From Colwellia sp. C2M11 (lineage in GTDB: Bacteria > Pseudomonadota > Gammaproteobacteria > Enterobacterales > Alteromonadaceae), in assembly GCF_018860915.1 (NCBI RefSeq), contig NZ_JAHKQD010000018.1, positions 62,001 to 126,000 of the forward strand: a DNA stretch of 64,000 nt, given 5' to 3'. How positions within the stretch are numbered: position 1 is the first letter of the stretch; every line of letters starts with the position of its first letter. Below, in pieces: positions 44,571 to 55,299 of the stretch. A model generated the notes under the pieces. It made no database searches. It saw nothing but the letters and a program-made list of their open reading frames with translations, and was not told the DNA's origin. A program made the position numbers and the translations under genes.

Positions 44571-47500
44571 TTATAACGTTGGTTTTGTCGCTGGTGCAGA
44601 GCTTCTACTTGTTACATCGGCAGAAATTGCAGTACGTCCTGAAACTTTATGTGCTACACGGTCTTCATTAGCCATAAAGCTAGTTGGAATCTCGTGAATA
44701 GTTGTTATCGTTTCAGTTTTTGTCATTGGTGAAGAAGCACGACCAGATAAGCGGTTAGCTTTTTTCACTTGTCTTGCTAATTTCTTGTCTTTATTTGGGG
44801 CTTTTTTGGTAACCTTAGCCTCAACTTTTTTCGATTTAACTTTAGTCTCTGCTTTTGGTGCTTCTTGCTCAGCTTCAACTTTATCAGTAGTTTCTACCTG
44901 CACATCATTACTATTATTAGTAACACCATTATCAGCAACCTTATCAGTTGTTTCATCTACTGAAACAGTGTCAACGATAACCTCATTGACGATAGGTTTT
45001 TGAGGTTGAACAGCCTTTTTAACTGGCTCTACTACCTCAGTTGAAGTATCAACAGGTTTTTCGCTATCGCTATCGCTATCGTTAGCTGTTGCTGCTTTAG
45101 TTGGTGCAGTTTCGTTGTTAACGCTTGATTCAACTTTAACCTCAGTTAATGGTAAATCTTGGTGTTTTTCTTCAGTAATAGCTGGTGTAGCATCAGAAAC
45201 AACCGGCTCAGCATTAGCAGGCTCAGAAATAACTGGCTCGGCAGTAGTCGATTCAGCAATAACAGGTTCAGAAGTAACTTCAGGCGTTGGTGCTTCAGTC
45301 TCAACTTTTTTAGCGGTATTACTTTCTTTTTTGACTGTAGCTTTTGGCTTTTCAGTTGTAGTAGCTTCACTAACAGTTTCTGCTGTTGCTTTTGCTACAG
45401 GTGTTTCACCTTTCGGGTAACGCGCTTCAATTGCTTCATTATTTTCCGCTGGTGTATCGGTAGCTGGTGCATTTTCAGCCGAACCTTGTACTACTTCATC
45501 CTCTGGTTTCTTGTCACGGCGTCTACGTTGACCATTAGAACGTAAGTGTCTTGGAGAACGTCTATTACGAGAACGCTCTTCATTGTTTCCTTTCGTTTCT
45601 TCTGTTGTTACCGGTGTCACTTGTTTATCAGTTTCAGCTGCTTTTTCAGTAGTAACCGTAGTGCTAACTGTTTCTGTAGTCGTATTTTTAGCTGGTTTTT
45701 TGGGTTTATTAACCGCTTCTTTTTGTTCAGGTATTGCAACTTGAGCTGAAGTCGTGGCTTGCTCTACCTTTGCCTTATTTACACGTACTTTTTTACGGTT
45801 AGTTCTGCGTTGACGGCGCTCAGCAACAACTTCTTCTTTTACTGGTTTATTTTTATCATGTTCAGGTTTTTTATTATGCGCTTTAGCTTTATTAGGTGTA
45901 TTTTTCTTCGTATCATCGCGTTCATTACGTGCATTAGTAGACTTATCATTTACTTTTGCATTACGATTTTGGTTGCGATCATTAGTACGTTCATCATTAC
46001 GGTTGTTACCACGGTTACCATTACGGTTATTACCACGGCGTTGACCTTGACGATTACGTTGTTGATTATTGTTCTCAGGCTTAGGTTTACTTTCCGGTTT
46101 TTTCTCTTCTTTAACTACTTCTTCTGAGGTAAACAAACCTTTTAACCAAGTAAAAAAGCCTGTAGGTTTACTTTCAGAAATAGCCGCTTTATTCGATACT
46201 GGTGCTTTCGCTGGTTCCGCAACAGGAGCAACATTAGGTGCTGTCATTCCTTGGCCCATCGCTTGAATTAATGGTTCATCACGTTTAACCGCTACTTTAT
46301 CAAACTTAGGCATTTTCGCTTCTTCAAGCTCTGCTTGTTTAATCGAAATGTCATAACTAGCTTCACTAACTGTTTCATCATTTTTAACACGTAAAACTTC
46401 ATATTGTGGTGTATCCATATGAGGGTTAGGGATGATTAAAACACGTACGCCATGATGCTTTTCAATATGCATTACTGAACGGCGCTTTTCATTAAGTAAG
46501 TAAGTAGCAACAGGCACAGGTACTTGTGCTTGAACGTGTAGTGTATTTTCTTTAATGGCTTCTTCTTCCATTAAACGAAGTACAGACAAAGCAAGTGATT
46601 CAACGCCACGCACTTGGCCAGTACCACTACAACGAGGACATACACCTTGGCTAGTTTCACCAATAGAAGGGCGCAAGCGTTGACGCGACATTTCTAATAA
46701 ACCAAAACGAGAAATTCGGCCTAATTGAATACGTGCTCTGTCTTGACGAACAGAGTCACGCATACGGTTTTCAACTTCACGTTGATGGCGAACAGGGGTC
46801 ATATCGATAAAATCGATAACAACTAAACCACCTAAATCACGTAAACGTAATTGACGGGCTATTTCTTCTGCTGCTTCTAAGTTGGTATTAAATGCTGTTT
46901 CTTCGATATCGCTGCCTTTAGTTGCGCGAGCAGAGTTAATATCGATAGAAGTCATAGCTTCTGTTGGATCAATTACGATTGAACCACCTGAAGGTAAGCG
47001 TACTTCACGTTGAAATGCCGTTTCAATTTGCGTTTCAATTTGATAATGCGTGAATAGAGGAACATCACTGGTATAAAGCTTAATTTTACTCAAGAAATCA
47101 GGGCGTACTATTTCAATATGCTTTTTAACACTTTCGAATGTTTTTGGGCGATCAATTAAAACTTCGCCAATGTCACGGCGTAAATAATCGCGAATAGCGC
47201 GTAAAATAAGGTTGGTTTCTTGATGAATTAAAAAAGGTGCTTTACGACTTTCAGCTGCATCACTGATTGCTTTCCAATGATGTAATAAAACGCTTAAATC
47301 CCATTCTAATTCTTCATAAGCTTTACCAACACCGGCAGTACGAACAATAAGTCCCATGCCTTTAGGTAGGTCAAGTTTACTTAGTGAGGTTTTTAAATCA
47401 GTACGTTCATCACCTTCAATACGACGTGAAATACCACCAGCACGAGGATTATTTGGCATTAATACTAAATAACTACCGGCTAAGCTGATAAAAGTAGTTA

Positions 47501-47846
47501 ACGCAGCGCCTTTTTGACCACGTTCTTCTTTGTCGATTTGAACAATTACTTCTTGGCCTTCGTGTAATACATCTTTGATGCTTGGACGACCTTGGAATGT
47601 ATAACCTTTAGGGAAGTATTCACGCGCGATTTCTTTCATTGGTAAGAAACCATGGCGATCAGCACCATAGTCAACAAAAGCGGCTTCTAAAGAAGGTTCA
47701 ATACGTGTGATTTTTGCTTTATAAATATTTGATTTTTTTTGTTCATGGCCAGGACTTTCGATATCTAAATCGTAAAGTTTTTGTCCATCAACGAGTGCTA
47801 CACGCAATTCTTCCGATTGGGTAGCGTTTATTAACATACGTTTCAT
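44571..47846 (-). CDS. rne: Ribonuclease E
   Basis: A 1091-residue endoribonuclease and degradosome scaffold. The N-terminal catalytic half has an S1 domain (about 36-120; [20 protein letters not shown]), the RNase E/G core with Mg ligands in [10 protein letters not shown] and VVIDFIDM, and the Zn-link CPRCSGTG. The C-terminal half (about 530-1091) is disordered. It has an Arg/Asn-rich RNA-binding block ([15 protein letters not shown]), long Glu/Lys/Thr stretches and imperfect EPVI-type repeats. Length is close to E. coli RNase E (1061). A hairpin immediately before the start may take part in autoregulation. It is divergent from rluC across 728 bp. Confidence 0.96.
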   Translation of the reverse strand: MKRMLINATQSEELRVALVDGQKLYDLDIESPGHEQKKSNIYKAKITRIEPSLEAAFVDYGADRHGFLPMKEIAREYFPKGYTFQGRPSIKDVLHEGQEVIVQIDKEERGQKGAALTTFISLAGSYLVLMPNNPRAGGISRRIEGDERTDLKTSLSKLDLPKGMGLIVRTAGVGKAYEELEWDLSVLLHHWKAISDAAESRKAPFLIHQETNLILRAIRDYLRRDIGEVLIDRPKTFESVKKHIEIVRPDFLSKIKLYTSDVPLFTHYQIETQIETAFQREVRLPSGGSIVIDPTEAMTSIDINSARATKGSDIEETAFNTNLEAAEEIARQLRLRDLGGLVVIDFIDMTPVRHQREVENRMRDSVRQDRARIQLGRISRFGLLEMSRQRLRPSIGETSQGVCPRCSGTGQVRGVESLALSVLRLMEEEAIKENTLHVQAQVPVPVATYLLNEKRRSVMHIEKHHGVRVLIIPNPHMDTPQYEVLRVKNDETVSEASYDISIKQAELEEAKMPKFDKVAVKRDEPLIQAMGQGMTAPNVAPVAEPAKAPVSNKAAISESKPTGFFTWLKGLFTSEEVVKEEKKPESKPKPENNNQQRNRQGQRRGNNRNGNRGNNRNDERTNDRNQNRNAKVNDKSTNARNERDDTKKNTPNKAKAHNKKPEHDKNKPVKEEVVAERRQRRTNRKKVRVNKAKVEQATTSAQVAIPEQKEAVNKPKKPAKNTTTETVSTTVTTEKAAETDKQVTPVTTEETKGNNEERSRNRRSPRHLRSNGQRRRRDKKPEDEVVQGSAENAPATDTPAENNEAIEARYPKGETPVAKATAETVSEATTTEKPKATVKKESNTAKKVETEAPTPEVTSEPVIAESTTAEPVISEPANAEPVVSDATPAITEEKHQDLPLTEVKVESSVNNETAPTKAATANDSDSDSEKPVDTSTEVVEPVKKAVQPQKPIVNEVIVDTVSVDETTDKVADNGVTNNSNDVQVETTDKVEAEQEAPKAETKVKSKKVEAKVTKKAPNKDKKLARQVKKANRLSGRASSPMTKTETITTIHEIPTSFMANEDRVAHKVSGRTAISADVTSRSSAPATKPTL

Positions 47847-48574
47847 AGTTTGTGTGACTCAATTTTAAGTCACAGCACACTAGTGCTTAGTACACAAAGT
47901 AGTGCAATCTGTAGTGATGTAACAGCATTTTGTCAACCTCACGGGTGTCAATCCTAACGTGTCATCAAACCACGATAAGCTGTTATAAATTTTGATTGTT
48001 TCTATTGGCTATGACCTGACTTATTCAAGTATCATAGCGTTCTTGTTTCTTTATGTGCTCAGCGAATGTGCTGTGCGCACTTATATTTGCAATTAAATAA
48101 TAAAAATTTGCTTAGTGATGTTTTACACTTCTTTGTTGCGCATTTAATTATTAAATTAAAACTTTTTTGCAAAATAAGTTAATTTAAATAAATTGCTTTA
48201 TGGAGCTGGACTAGTATCTTTTAGTGATAAAACTGTTTATGTCATGATTAACAAGTTACACGCGTTAATTGTACAATAGGCCGTACTATTAATGTGTCAA
48301 TTACCTTTTTATCGGTTATGCATACTAATGTGGCCGCAGTTTGCCTCTTACATCTCTCTGTAAAGCTTCAAATATAATACTTTTTTATTCACTGTGTAGG
48401 TAAGTTTTTATTTAGAAATTTACCCAGTAAATAACGTTGTTAAGTATTAACCTCGTCATTATCCCTTATAAAGTATGATAAGCCAATAAAAAAACAGATT
48501 AAATGTCAAAATGCAGTAAAAAAAGTATGTTAAACTGCGTGTCATTAAGAATCTAAGTTAATTAAACGCAAGCC
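47847..48574. promoter_or_regulatory. rne-rluC intergenic region with hairpin at the rne start
   Basis: A 728-bp stretch without a gene, probably holding the long rne 5' untranslated leader and the rluC promoter. On the minus strand TGTGACT pairs with AGTCACA (47853-47874), ending 6 bases before the rne ATG, where a ribosome site would be. E. coli rne is autoregulated through 5'-leader hairpins; a similar role here is inference. Nothing else was recognised. Confidence 0.5.
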
Positions 48575-49585
48575 ATGTCACAAAAACCACTAGTACAAAA
48601 AGCAGAGATAAAAAAATCAAAGGGTGATGAAAATCAAGCTGACGATAAACCACAAGTACAATATATAACTATTGATGGTGAAGATGCCGGTCAGCGTATT
48701 GATAATTTTTTATTAAGAACCTTAAAAGGTGTTCCTAAAAGTCATTTATATCGTTTAATGCGTAAAGGTGAAATACGTGTAAATAAAAAACGTATTAAAC
48801 CGGTTTATAAGTTATTGGTTGATGATGTTGTACGAATTGCGCCAATTCGTGTATCAGAAAAAGCAGATGCTGTATCTACAGGTCTAAGTATTGTTGCTAA
48901 CCTTGAAAAACAAATATTATTTGAAGACGACCGATTAATTGTTATTAATAAACCGTCAGGAATGGCTGTTCATGGCGGTAGTGGTTTAAGTTTTGGCTTA
49001 ATTGAAGCGCTTCGTTCTCTTCGCCCTGATGCTCGTATGTTAGAGTTAGTACATCGACTTGATAGAGATACGTCAGGTTGTTTGGTGGTTGCTAAAAAAC
49101 GTTCGGCATTACGTCACTTACATGAACAACTACGCAGTAAAAATGTTCAGAAATTTTATCATGCTTTGGTGAAAGGTCATTGGCCAACTAAATTAACCCG
49201 TGTTACTGAGGGATTAAGAAAGAATGATCTTAAATCCGGAGAGCGCGTAGTAATTACTGATAATATCAATGGTAAAGAGTCAGAAACACGATATAAAGTA
49301 TTAGAACGTTATCGCGGTGCAACCTTAGTTCGTGCTTTTCCTGTAACCGGTAGAACCCATCAAATTCGTGTGCATTGTCAAGTGAGTGGTCATTCTATCG
49401 CTATGGATGCAAAGTATGGTCATGAAGGTTTTGATGCTGAGATGAAAAGCAAAGGTTTAAAACGTTTGTTTTTACATGCCGCGAGCATTGAATTTACTCA
49501 CCCAAAAACAGAAGAGCGTATAACAATAGAAGCGCCGCTTGAGCCAAGTTTGGAAAAATTACTGACTAAATTAGTTAGAGAATAA
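48575..49585 (+). CDS. rluC: 23S rRNA pseudouridine synthase C
   Basis: A 336-residue pseudouridine synthase. The N-terminal S4 RNA-binding domain (about 34-95; RIDNFLLRTLKGVPKSHLYR) is followed by the RluA-type catalytic domain with the Asp motif VHRLDRDTSGC. RluC modifies U955, U2504 and U2580 of 23S rRNA in E. coli. The position divergent from rne is conserved in gammaproteobacteria and supports RluC over RluD or RluA. It is followed 25 bp later by a HAD hydrolase, a conserved pairing. Confidence 0.93.
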   Translation: MSQKPLVQKAEIKKSKGDENQADDKPQVQYITIDGEDAGQRIDNFLLRTLKGVPKSHLYRLMRKGEIRVNKKRIKPVYKLLVDDVVRIAPIRVSEKADAVSTGLSIVANLEKQILFEDDRLIVINKPSGMAVHGGSGLSFGLIEALRSLRPDARMLELVHRLDRDTSGCLVVAKKRSALRHLHEQLRSKNVQKFYHALVKGHWPTKLTRVTEGLRKNDLKSGERVVITDNINGKESETRYKVLERYRGATLVRAFPVTGRTHQIRVHCQVSGHSIAMDAKYGHEGFDAEMKSKGLKRLFLHAASIEFTHPKTEERITIEAPLEPSLEKLLTKLVRE

Positions 49586-49610
49586 CAAACAACTAAATTA
49601 GAACGTATTT

Positions 49611-50258
49611 ATGAAAAATTATAAGTTAATTATTTTTGACTGGGATGGCACATTGATGAATTCGGTTGATCGTATTGTATCGTCAATGCAATCAGCCGCC
49701 GACACTGTTGGTTTAGTTACACCAACCAATAATGAAGTAAAAGACATTATTGGGTTAAGCTTGCCTGTAGTATTCGACCGGTTATTTACTGACATAACAG
49801 CTGAACAAATAGAAGCCATGTCAGTACAGTACAAATATCAATACCTTGAAGTTAATACTACACCATCGCCTTTATTTAATGATGCGATGGAATTACTTGT
49901 TACTTTAAAACAGCACAATAAGTTACTAGCTGTTGCAACAGGAAAAGGTAGAGCAGGTTTAGCAAGCGTCTTAAGTTTGAGTAACACAACGAATCTGTTT
50001 CATACAACTCGTTGTGCTGATGAAATGCCATCAAAACCGGATCCTACAATGCTGCTTAGTATTTTATCTGAATTAGGTATATCTTCACATGAAGCGTTAA
50101 TGATTGGTGATACAAGCTATGATTTAAAAATGGCAAAAAATGCAGGCATTGATAGTATTGGAGTAAGTTTTGGTGTTCATGATAAGCCAACACTTGAAAA
50201 GTATTCACCTAAAGTTATCGTTGACTCGTTAAGTGAGTTAAAGGCGTTGCTAGTCTAG
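49611..50258 (+). CDS. HAD-family hydrolase (phosphoglycolate-phosphatase-like)
   Basis: A 215-residue HAD-IA phosphatase. Motif I FDWDGTLMNS, motif II around AVATGKGRAG, and motifs III/IV KPDPTM and MIGDTSYDL are all present. It probably forms an operon with rluC (25-bp gap). The closest type is Gph/phosphoglycolate phosphatase-like, but the cap domain does not let me name a substrate. Confidence 0.88.
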   Translation: MKNYKLIIFDWDGTLMNSVDRIVSSMQSAADTVGLVTPTNNEVKDIIGLSLPVVFDRLFTDITAEQIEAMSVQYKYQYLEVNTTPSPLFNDAMELLVTLKQHNKLLAVATGKGRAGLASVLSLSNTTNLFHTTRCADEMPSKPDPTMLLSILSELGISSHEALMIGDTSYDLKMAKNAGIDSIGVSFGVHDKPTLEKYSPKVIVDSLSELKALLV

Positions 50259-50325
50259 TTGTTGAGTTACTTGGTTATTTAAAATACGTTTAAATGACAG
50301 CATCTGTAAAGTTCTCAAATACTAC

Positions 50326-50697
50326 TTATTGATTATCGCGCTGTTTATGCCAAACCAAGCATATCAATAGAGCAAATATACCACTGAGATACGTTGCGAT
50401 AATAGGAATGATTGTAAGCTGATATTCATGTTCATGATCTTCTGGATAAAAAGAATCTCCTGATAAGAACCAAGCTGCAATAGCGCCTACAATGAACCAA
50501 ATAAGGGCAGCTTCTCTTTTGTAACTTGGTGCTGTTATATAACCACACATAACAACACAAAAAGCAGCAAAAGCACCTATTATAGGCTTTTTCCAAACGC
50601 CGATAAGATCAGCAACAATACCAGCAGATATTGCAGAAATTAAAAATAAAGCGATAACCAGAATAATTGATAAAGCAAATCCTTTAATTTGGCTCAT
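50326..50697 (-). CDS. Hypothetical membrane protein, four predicted segments
   Basis: A 123-residue protein I do not recognise. Hydrophobic segments lie at about 7-30, 38-55, 64-78 and 95-116. A short acidic/histidine-containing loop (FYPEDHEHEY) sits between the third and fourth and could bind a metal. It lies 51 bp downstream of yceI on the same strand and may be co-transcribed. Confidence 0.7.
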   Translation of the reverse strand: MSQIKGFALSIILVIALFLISAISAGIVADLIGVWKKPIIGAFAAFCVVMCGYITAPSYKREAALIWFIVGAIAAWFLSGDSFYPEDHEHEYQLTIIPIIATYLSGIFALLICLVWHKQRDNQ

Positions 50698-50748
50698 ATG
50701 TATCCTTATTATCGCTGTAAAATCGTGAAGAGATTTGTAGTTTTAAAT

Positions 50749-51327
50749 TTATTGCTGTTTAAATACTAAACTGAATGACACTGGAACAACAGGGCTGATT
50801 GACGGAAGATTGGCAACTTCACGCAACTTTTCAATACCAGCGACTAAATTATACTTATTAGCATTAATAATGATTGGGCTTAATGAAAAGGCTAATATGT
50901 CATTCTTAGCTAATTTAACTACTTGTATATCTGTTGTTATTTGTTGTGATACGCCATGTAAAGATAAATTGAAACTAATTGTACTTTGATATGACTCACC
51001 AACAGTGAGCTCGCTGAATAACTTTGGATCTAAATTCGCGCTAATATTTGCGTTTGAAAATGAAGCAACGTCAAAAAGCATAGTTTTAACACGTTCATTA
51101 CGAATAGCAATATTGGTTTCAACACTACTTAAGTCAATAGCTAAAGATAATTCTCCTGTATCTTTGAGCGTACCATTAAGCTTTTTAAAGCTATTTACCT
51201 CTCCTACTTTTGATGCTTTAGTTGAAACATAGTTAATGGTTGATTTATCATTCACTAGCTCCCATTGAGCTATCGCGTTTGAAGACAAGAGTAACGTAGA
51301 TAGTAAAAATACATATTTTTTTAACAT
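50749..51327 (-). CDS. YceI-family periplasmic protein
   Basis: A 192-residue protein with a signal peptide (KYVFLLSTLLLSSNAIAQW) and a YceI/lipid-binding beta-barrel domain: WELVNDKSTINYVSTKASKV at the start and ISFNLSLHGVSQQIT in the middle. The family binds isoprenoid-type lipids such as polyprenyl chains in the periplasm. It is encoded upstream of, and with, a small membrane protein, though YceI is commonly next to a cytochrome b561; that gene is not seen here unless the neighbour is very diverged. Confidence 0.85.
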   Translation of the reverse strand: MLKKYVFLLSTLLLSSNAIAQWELVNDKSTINYVSTKASKVGEVNSFKKLNGTLKDTGELSLAIDLSSVETNIAIRNERVKTMLFDVASFSNANISANLDPKLFSELTVGESYQSTISFNLSLHGVSQQITTDIQVVKLAKNDILAFSLSPIIINANKYNLVAGIEKLREVANLPSISPVVPVSFSLVFKQQ

Positions 51328-51661
51328 TTTTATTCCTTTGGACTTTCAATACAATGACTTTTATTAGTCGATCTACTTATCCTATTAATAGGGTAAATAT
51401 AATTGTTCACAATAAGCGACGAAAGAACAAATGCCAACTGTTTTCCTATATTAAAGGATTAACAGTCAAGGCGATTATGTGAAATCAAGAATATAATAAC
51501 AAAATCACTATTGAATAATAATTATTCAATAGTCTAAAGTCTAAAATAAATGTAATAGTAGAACAATAGTTCAGGTTATTTATTGTCTATAAAGAGTGAT
51601 ATTGACCAGACGCTTACACAGCGTCCGGTTACGGCTTTTATTAAGCATTTGCTAGCGGTTG
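51328..51661. other. Intergenic region with a perfect palindrome and a hairpin
   Basis: A 334-bp stretch between yceI and yceF without a gene. It holds a perfect palindrome at 51507-51533 (arms ACTATTGAATAAT and ATTATTCAATAGT, one central base). It also holds a GACGCT/AGCGTC hairpin at 51609-51625, 37 bases past the yceF stop, that may terminate yceF. Confidence 0.6.
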
Positions 51662-52261
51662 TTAGCACGTTGGGTTTTGTTGCGCTAAGGTATCTAAGCC
51701 ATGCTCTTTAAGTAAGCTAACTAATTTAATTAACGGTAAACCAATAAGCGTATTAGGATCATCACCTTCAAGTTTTTTGAATAAACAAATACCTAGACCT
51801 TCACTTTTAAAACTACCTGCACAATTGTAAGGTTGTTCTGCTTTTAAATAGCTTTCTATTTCTGAGCGCGACAATTCATTAAAATGCACTATAAAAGGTT
51901 CAACTAATGAAGTACTAGTATTACTTGCACTATCATAGACACATAAACCAGTATAAAAGGTGACACTTTTATTACTAAACTTAGTCAGCTGCTTTATACC
52001 ATTTTCAAAGGTATGAGGTTTACCTAAAATTTCACCGTCACAAACTGCGACTTGATCTGAACCTATAATAAGTGCATTAGAAAATTCACTTGCTACGGCT
52101 TTTGCTTTTGCAATTGCTAAACGCTCAACTAACGCTTGAGGTGCTTCATTGGCTAAAGCTGTTTCATCCACATCAGGTTTAGCACATTCAAAAGCTAAGT
52201 TGAGTTTTTCTAAAATACTTTTACGAAAAGGGGAGGTAGAGCCTAAAACTAAGGTTTTCAT
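51662..52261 (-). CDS. yceF: Maf-family nucleotide pyrophosphatase (YceF)
   Basis: A 199-residue Maf-type enzyme. Motifs: GSTSPFRKSIL (substrate loop), DVDETAL, GSDQVAV (catalytic Asp) and CAGSFKSEGLG. The YceF branch hydrolyses 7-methyl-GTP in E. coli. Its position divergent from yceD-rpmF-plsX is the conserved one, which supports YceF over the Maf/YhdE branch. Confidence 0.92.
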   Translation of the reverse strand: MKTLVLGSTSPFRKSILEKLNLAFECAKPDVDETALANEAPQALVERLAIAKAKAVASEFSNALIIGSDQVAVCDGEILGKPHTFENGIKQLTKFSNKSVTFYTGLCVYDSASNTSTSLVEPFIVHFNELSRSEIESYLKAEQPYNCAGSFKSEGLGICLFKKLEGDDPNTLIGLPLIKLVSLLKEHGLDTLAQQNPTC

Positions 52262-52418
52262 GAAGATCCTTAAAAATGTGGGAATTGATCAATTTTGATG
52301 AACAATTAAACAATAATTATCATATTACTGTTATTATTGGGTCAATCTATCGTTTTTAAACAAAATAAGCTAATTTTCTTTTGACAGTTGCCTCTTGGAG
52401 CTTTATTATGCGCGACTT

Positions 52419-52931
52419 ATGCAGAATCTTAAGCTTCCGATTACAATTAGTCCATCCCGAAGTGCACAGCGCAGGCTTGTGTGTGAAGGTATATTTAACG
52501 TGTCGGAAATGACTAGGCTTCTTGCTGTCAGCGAAATGCGCAGTGAGTATGCTCAAGTTAGTGTTAAGTTTGATGTGGATGAACGTGGTTTAACAGTAAT
52601 GTCAGGCACAGCATCGGCATTAGTTGCATTAACTTGTCAGCGGTGTAATGAGCTTTTTGATATGGAATTAAAAGTAGATTTTATTTTTAGTCCAGCAAAA
52701 AATGAAGAAGCAGCTGAAAATATTCCATCATATTATGATGTAATAGAATTAAATGAAGATGGTGAAGTAAACTTACGAGAGCTAGTGGAAGAAGAGTTTT
52801 TACTTTCTATTCCATTTATTCCAAGGCATAACATTGAAGACTGTTCAGCTGATGCTGATACGGTTTGGGGTGAATTGCCGGAAGAGCTTGAGAAGCCGAA
52901 CCCATTTGACGTATTAAAACAATTTAAATAG
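52419..52931 (+). CDS. yceD: YceD-family protein (DUF177), 23S rRNA accumulation protein
   Basis: A 170-residue protein of the YceD/DUF177 family, required for normal 23S rRNA accumulation in bacteria and chloroplasts. The paired cysteines in TCQRCNEL and the acidic C-terminus (ELPEELEKPNPFDVL) fit the family. The ATG at 52419 gives the family N-terminus MQNLKLPITI. A TTG at 52395 would add eight non-conserved residues. The best ribosome site nearby (GGAG at 52397) faces an out-of-frame ATG at 52408. It is followed by rpmF and co-transcribed, as in E. coli. Confidence 0.9.
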   Translation: MQNLKLPITISPSRSAQRRLVCEGIFNVSEMTRLLAVSEMRSEYAQVSVKFDVDERGLTVMSGTASALVALTCQRCNELFDMELKVDFIFSPAKNEEAAENIPSYYDVIELNEDGEVNLRELVEEEFLLSIPFIPRHNIEDCSADADTVWGELPEELEKPNPFDVLKQFK

Positions 52932-52979
52932 TTAAACGCATTTAGCAATTTAACTAATAACCCGATTTAGGAGTAACTC

Positions 52980-53150
52980 ATGGCAGTTCAAAAAAGCAAA
53001 AAGTCTCGTTCAAGACGTGGCATGCGCCGTTCACATGATGCTTTAACAGCAGAGAATTTATCAGTAGATCCAGTATCAGGTGAAACACATCGTCGTCACC
53101 ATGTAACAGCTGATGGCTTTTACAAAGGCGTTAAAGTAATCGCTAACTAA
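52980..53150 (+). CDS. rpmF: 50S ribosomal protein L32
   Basis: A 56-residue protein starting [20 protein letters not shown] and ending [10 protein letters not shown], the recognisable L32 of gammaproteobacteria (no Cys zinc motif). The ribosome site AGGAG lies 5 bases before the ATG. It sits between yceD and plsX in the conserved yceD-rpmF-plsX-fab order, 48 bases after yceD. Confidence 0.98.
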   Translation: MAVQKSKKSRSRRGMRRSHDALTAENLSVDPVSGETHRRHHVTADGFYKGVKVIAN

Positions 53151-53194
53151 GCGAATTTACTTTAATACCCTATTTATAGCTAATTAATTTTCGC

Positions 53195-54244
53195 TTGAAT
53201 AGTCAAGAAATACTAACCTTAGCGTTAGATGTTATGGGGGGCGATAAAGGCCCCTCTATAACAATTCCTTCAGCAATAATGGCAATTAATCATCTGCCTA
53301 ACTTGCATCTAATTCTTTGTGGTGATGAACAGATCATTACATCAGAACTTGCACGATTAAATATTTCCAAAGAAGCATTAGCTCAACATCAACAGTTATC
53401 TATTTTCCCGACCTCAGAAGTTGTTGAAATGGATGAAAAACCAGCCTTTGCTCTTCGAACAAAAAAAGATTCATCTATGCGTAAAGCATTAGATCTTGTT
53501 CATGATGGTAAAGCCCAAGCATGTGTTAGTGCAGGTAATACAGGTGCTTTATTTTCCATGGCACATTTTGTTTTAAAAACATTACCTGGTGTTGAACGTC
53601 CAGCCTTAATTTCTTCTTTACCTACACATGATGATGACAAACACGTATTTATGCTTGATTTAGGTGCGAATGTTTTTTGTGATTCACATGTACTCTACCA
53701 ATTTGGAATTATGGGTTCTGTTATGGCCCAGCAAGTTGATGGTATTGATAAACCTCGTATAGCATTACTCAATATGGGGGAAGAATCAATTAAAGGCAGT
53801 GACCATATTAAGCAAGCTGCACTTGAATTATCTGACAATAAAGATATCAATTATATTGGTTTTATTGAGGGAGGAGATATTTTCTCTAATAAAGCTGACG
53901 TTATTGTTTGTGATGGCTTTGTTGGTAATGTAGCACTAAAAACCTGTGAAGGTGTTGCTCGTTTAGTGTATAAAAGATCAAAAACACTCTTCCAACAGAA
54001 CATTTTAGTAAAAATGTTAGCTTTTATTGTTAAACCTAGTTTAAAAAAATTATTTAAGTCAATGAACCCCGACCAGTATAACGGTGCAAGTTTGATAGGA
54101 TTGCGCGGTATCGTTGTAAAAAGCCATGGCAATGCAAATTCAGGCGCTTTTTTCTCCGCTATAATGGAAGCTGTTAAAGAAGTTGAGCGTCAAGTACCTG
54201 AGAAAATTAAATGCTCTTTAGAGCAAGGTCTGTCTCCTCAATAA
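53195..54244 (+). CDS. plsX: Phosphate acyltransferase PlsX
   Basis: A 349-residue enzyme that converts acyl-ACP to acyl-phosphate for phospholipid synthesis. The N-terminal [13 protein letters not shown] and the motif [12 protein letters not shown] are characteristic. TTG at 53195 is the start, because the family core (LALDVMGG) begins within ten residues and no ATG lies between; the ribosome site is poor, suggesting coupling to rpmF 44 bp upstream. In E. coli fabH follows plsX; here fabD follows directly. Confidence 0.95.
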   Translation: MNSQEILTLALDVMGGDKGPSITIPSAIMAINHLPNLHLILCGDEQIITSELARLNISKEALAQHQQLSIFPTSEVVEMDEKPAFALRTKKDSSMRKALDLVHDGKAQACVSAGNTGALFSMAHFVLKTLPGVERPALISSLPTHDDDKHVFMLDLGANVFCDSHVLYQFGIMGSVMAQQVDGIDKPRIALLNMGEESIKGSDHIKQAALELSDNKDINYIGFIEGGDIFSNKADVIVCDGFVGNVALKTCEGVARLVYKRSKTLFQQNILVKMLAFIVKPSLKKLFKSMNPDQYNGASLIGLRGIVVKSHGNANSGAFFSAIMEAVKEVERQVPEKIKCSLEQGLSPQ

Positions 54245-54296
54245 TATTTTATTATATTGTCTATATTGTTTATAAACATAAGAGTAACAAATAAAA

Positions 54297-55265
54297 ATGC
54301 AAAATATATCCTTACAAGGTGAATTAGCCTTCGTATTCCCAGGGCAAGGCTCTCAAGCCGTTGCTATGTTAAGTGACTTTAGTGACAATGATATTGTTCA
54401 AAATACTTTTAAAGAAGCATCTGACGCACTAGGTTATGACTTGTGGCAATTAGTTGCGCAAGGACCAGCAGAACAACTTAATCAAACAAATTTCACACAA
54501 CCTGCCTTATTAACTGCGAGTGTTGCGTTGTGGCGTGTTTGGCAAGCCGAATCTGATATTTTACCTGCTGTTTTAGCAGGTCACAGCTTAGGCGAATACT
54601 CAGCTTTAGTATGTGCAGATGTTATTTCGTTAACTGATGGTGTTAAGTTAGTCGAAAAACGTGGCGAATATATGCAAACTTGTGTTCCGGCGGGTGTTGG
54701 TGCAATGGCAGCAGTGATTGGATTAGATGATCAAGCGATTATTGATGCTTGTGCACAAGCACAAGACTCACATGAAGTTAAAGAAGTTGTCGCAGCTGTT
54801 AATTTTAATTCACCTGGTCAAGTTGTTATCGCGGGTCATAAAGATGCTGTTGAACGTGCGGGTGAACTGTGTAAAGTAGCAGGTGCTAAACGCGTTTTAC
54901 CTCTACCAGTAAGTGTACCATCTCATTGTGCACTAATGGCTGATGCTGCGGTTAAGTTAGCTGCCGATCTTGAAGGTATTATCTTTAAAACACCATCAAT
55001 TAATGTTGTTAATAACGTTGATGTTGCTATTGAAACAAGTGGTGAAGCTATTAAGTCAGCTTTAGTTAAACAGCTATATAGTCCTGTACGCTGGAGTGAA
55101 ACAGTAACAAAAATTGGCGAGATGGGCGTTACTCAAATGATTGAAGTAGGTCCAGGAAAAGTATTACAAGGATTGGTTAAACGTATCAATAAATCGATTA
55201 ACTGCGTTTCTTTTAATACAGAAGACTCATTAGTTAAAGCAAAAGAATTGACGCAAGCTAAATAG
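54297..55265 (+). CDS. fabD: Malonyl-CoA:ACP transacylase
   Basis: A 322-residue transferase loading malonyl onto ACP for fatty-acid synthesis. FVFPGQGSQAV at the N-terminus, the nucleophile in GHSLGEYSAL, the catalytic His in VPSHCALM, and EVGPGKVLQGL near the end. A 52-bp gap after plsX and 34 bp before fabG place it in one operon. Slightly longer than E. coli FabD (309). Confidence 0.96.
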   Translation: MQNISLQGELAFVFPGQGSQAVAMLSDFSDNDIVQNTFKEASDALGYDLWQLVAQGPAEQLNQTNFTQPALLTASVALWRVWQAESDILPAVLAGHSLGEYSALVCADVISLTDGVKLVEKRGEYMQTCVPAGVGAMAAVIGLDDQAIIDACAQAQDSHEVKEVVAAVNFNSPGQVVIAGHKDAVERAGELCKVAGAKRVLPLPVSVPSHCALMADAAVKLAADLEGIIFKTPSINVVNNVDVAIETSGEAIKSALVKQLYSPVRWSETVTKIGEMGVTQMIEVGPGKVLQGLVKRINKSINCVSFNTEDSLVKAKELTQAK

Positions 55266-55299
55266 ATTTAATAAAAATAAAAAACAAATAGGAAATATT

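Noticed and set aside
44785..46266. Several plus-strand open frames rich in Ser, Thr, Phe and Cys opposite rne
   Set aside because: They are antisense shadows of the low-complexity C-terminal half of rne; none has a recognisable domain or a good ribosome site.
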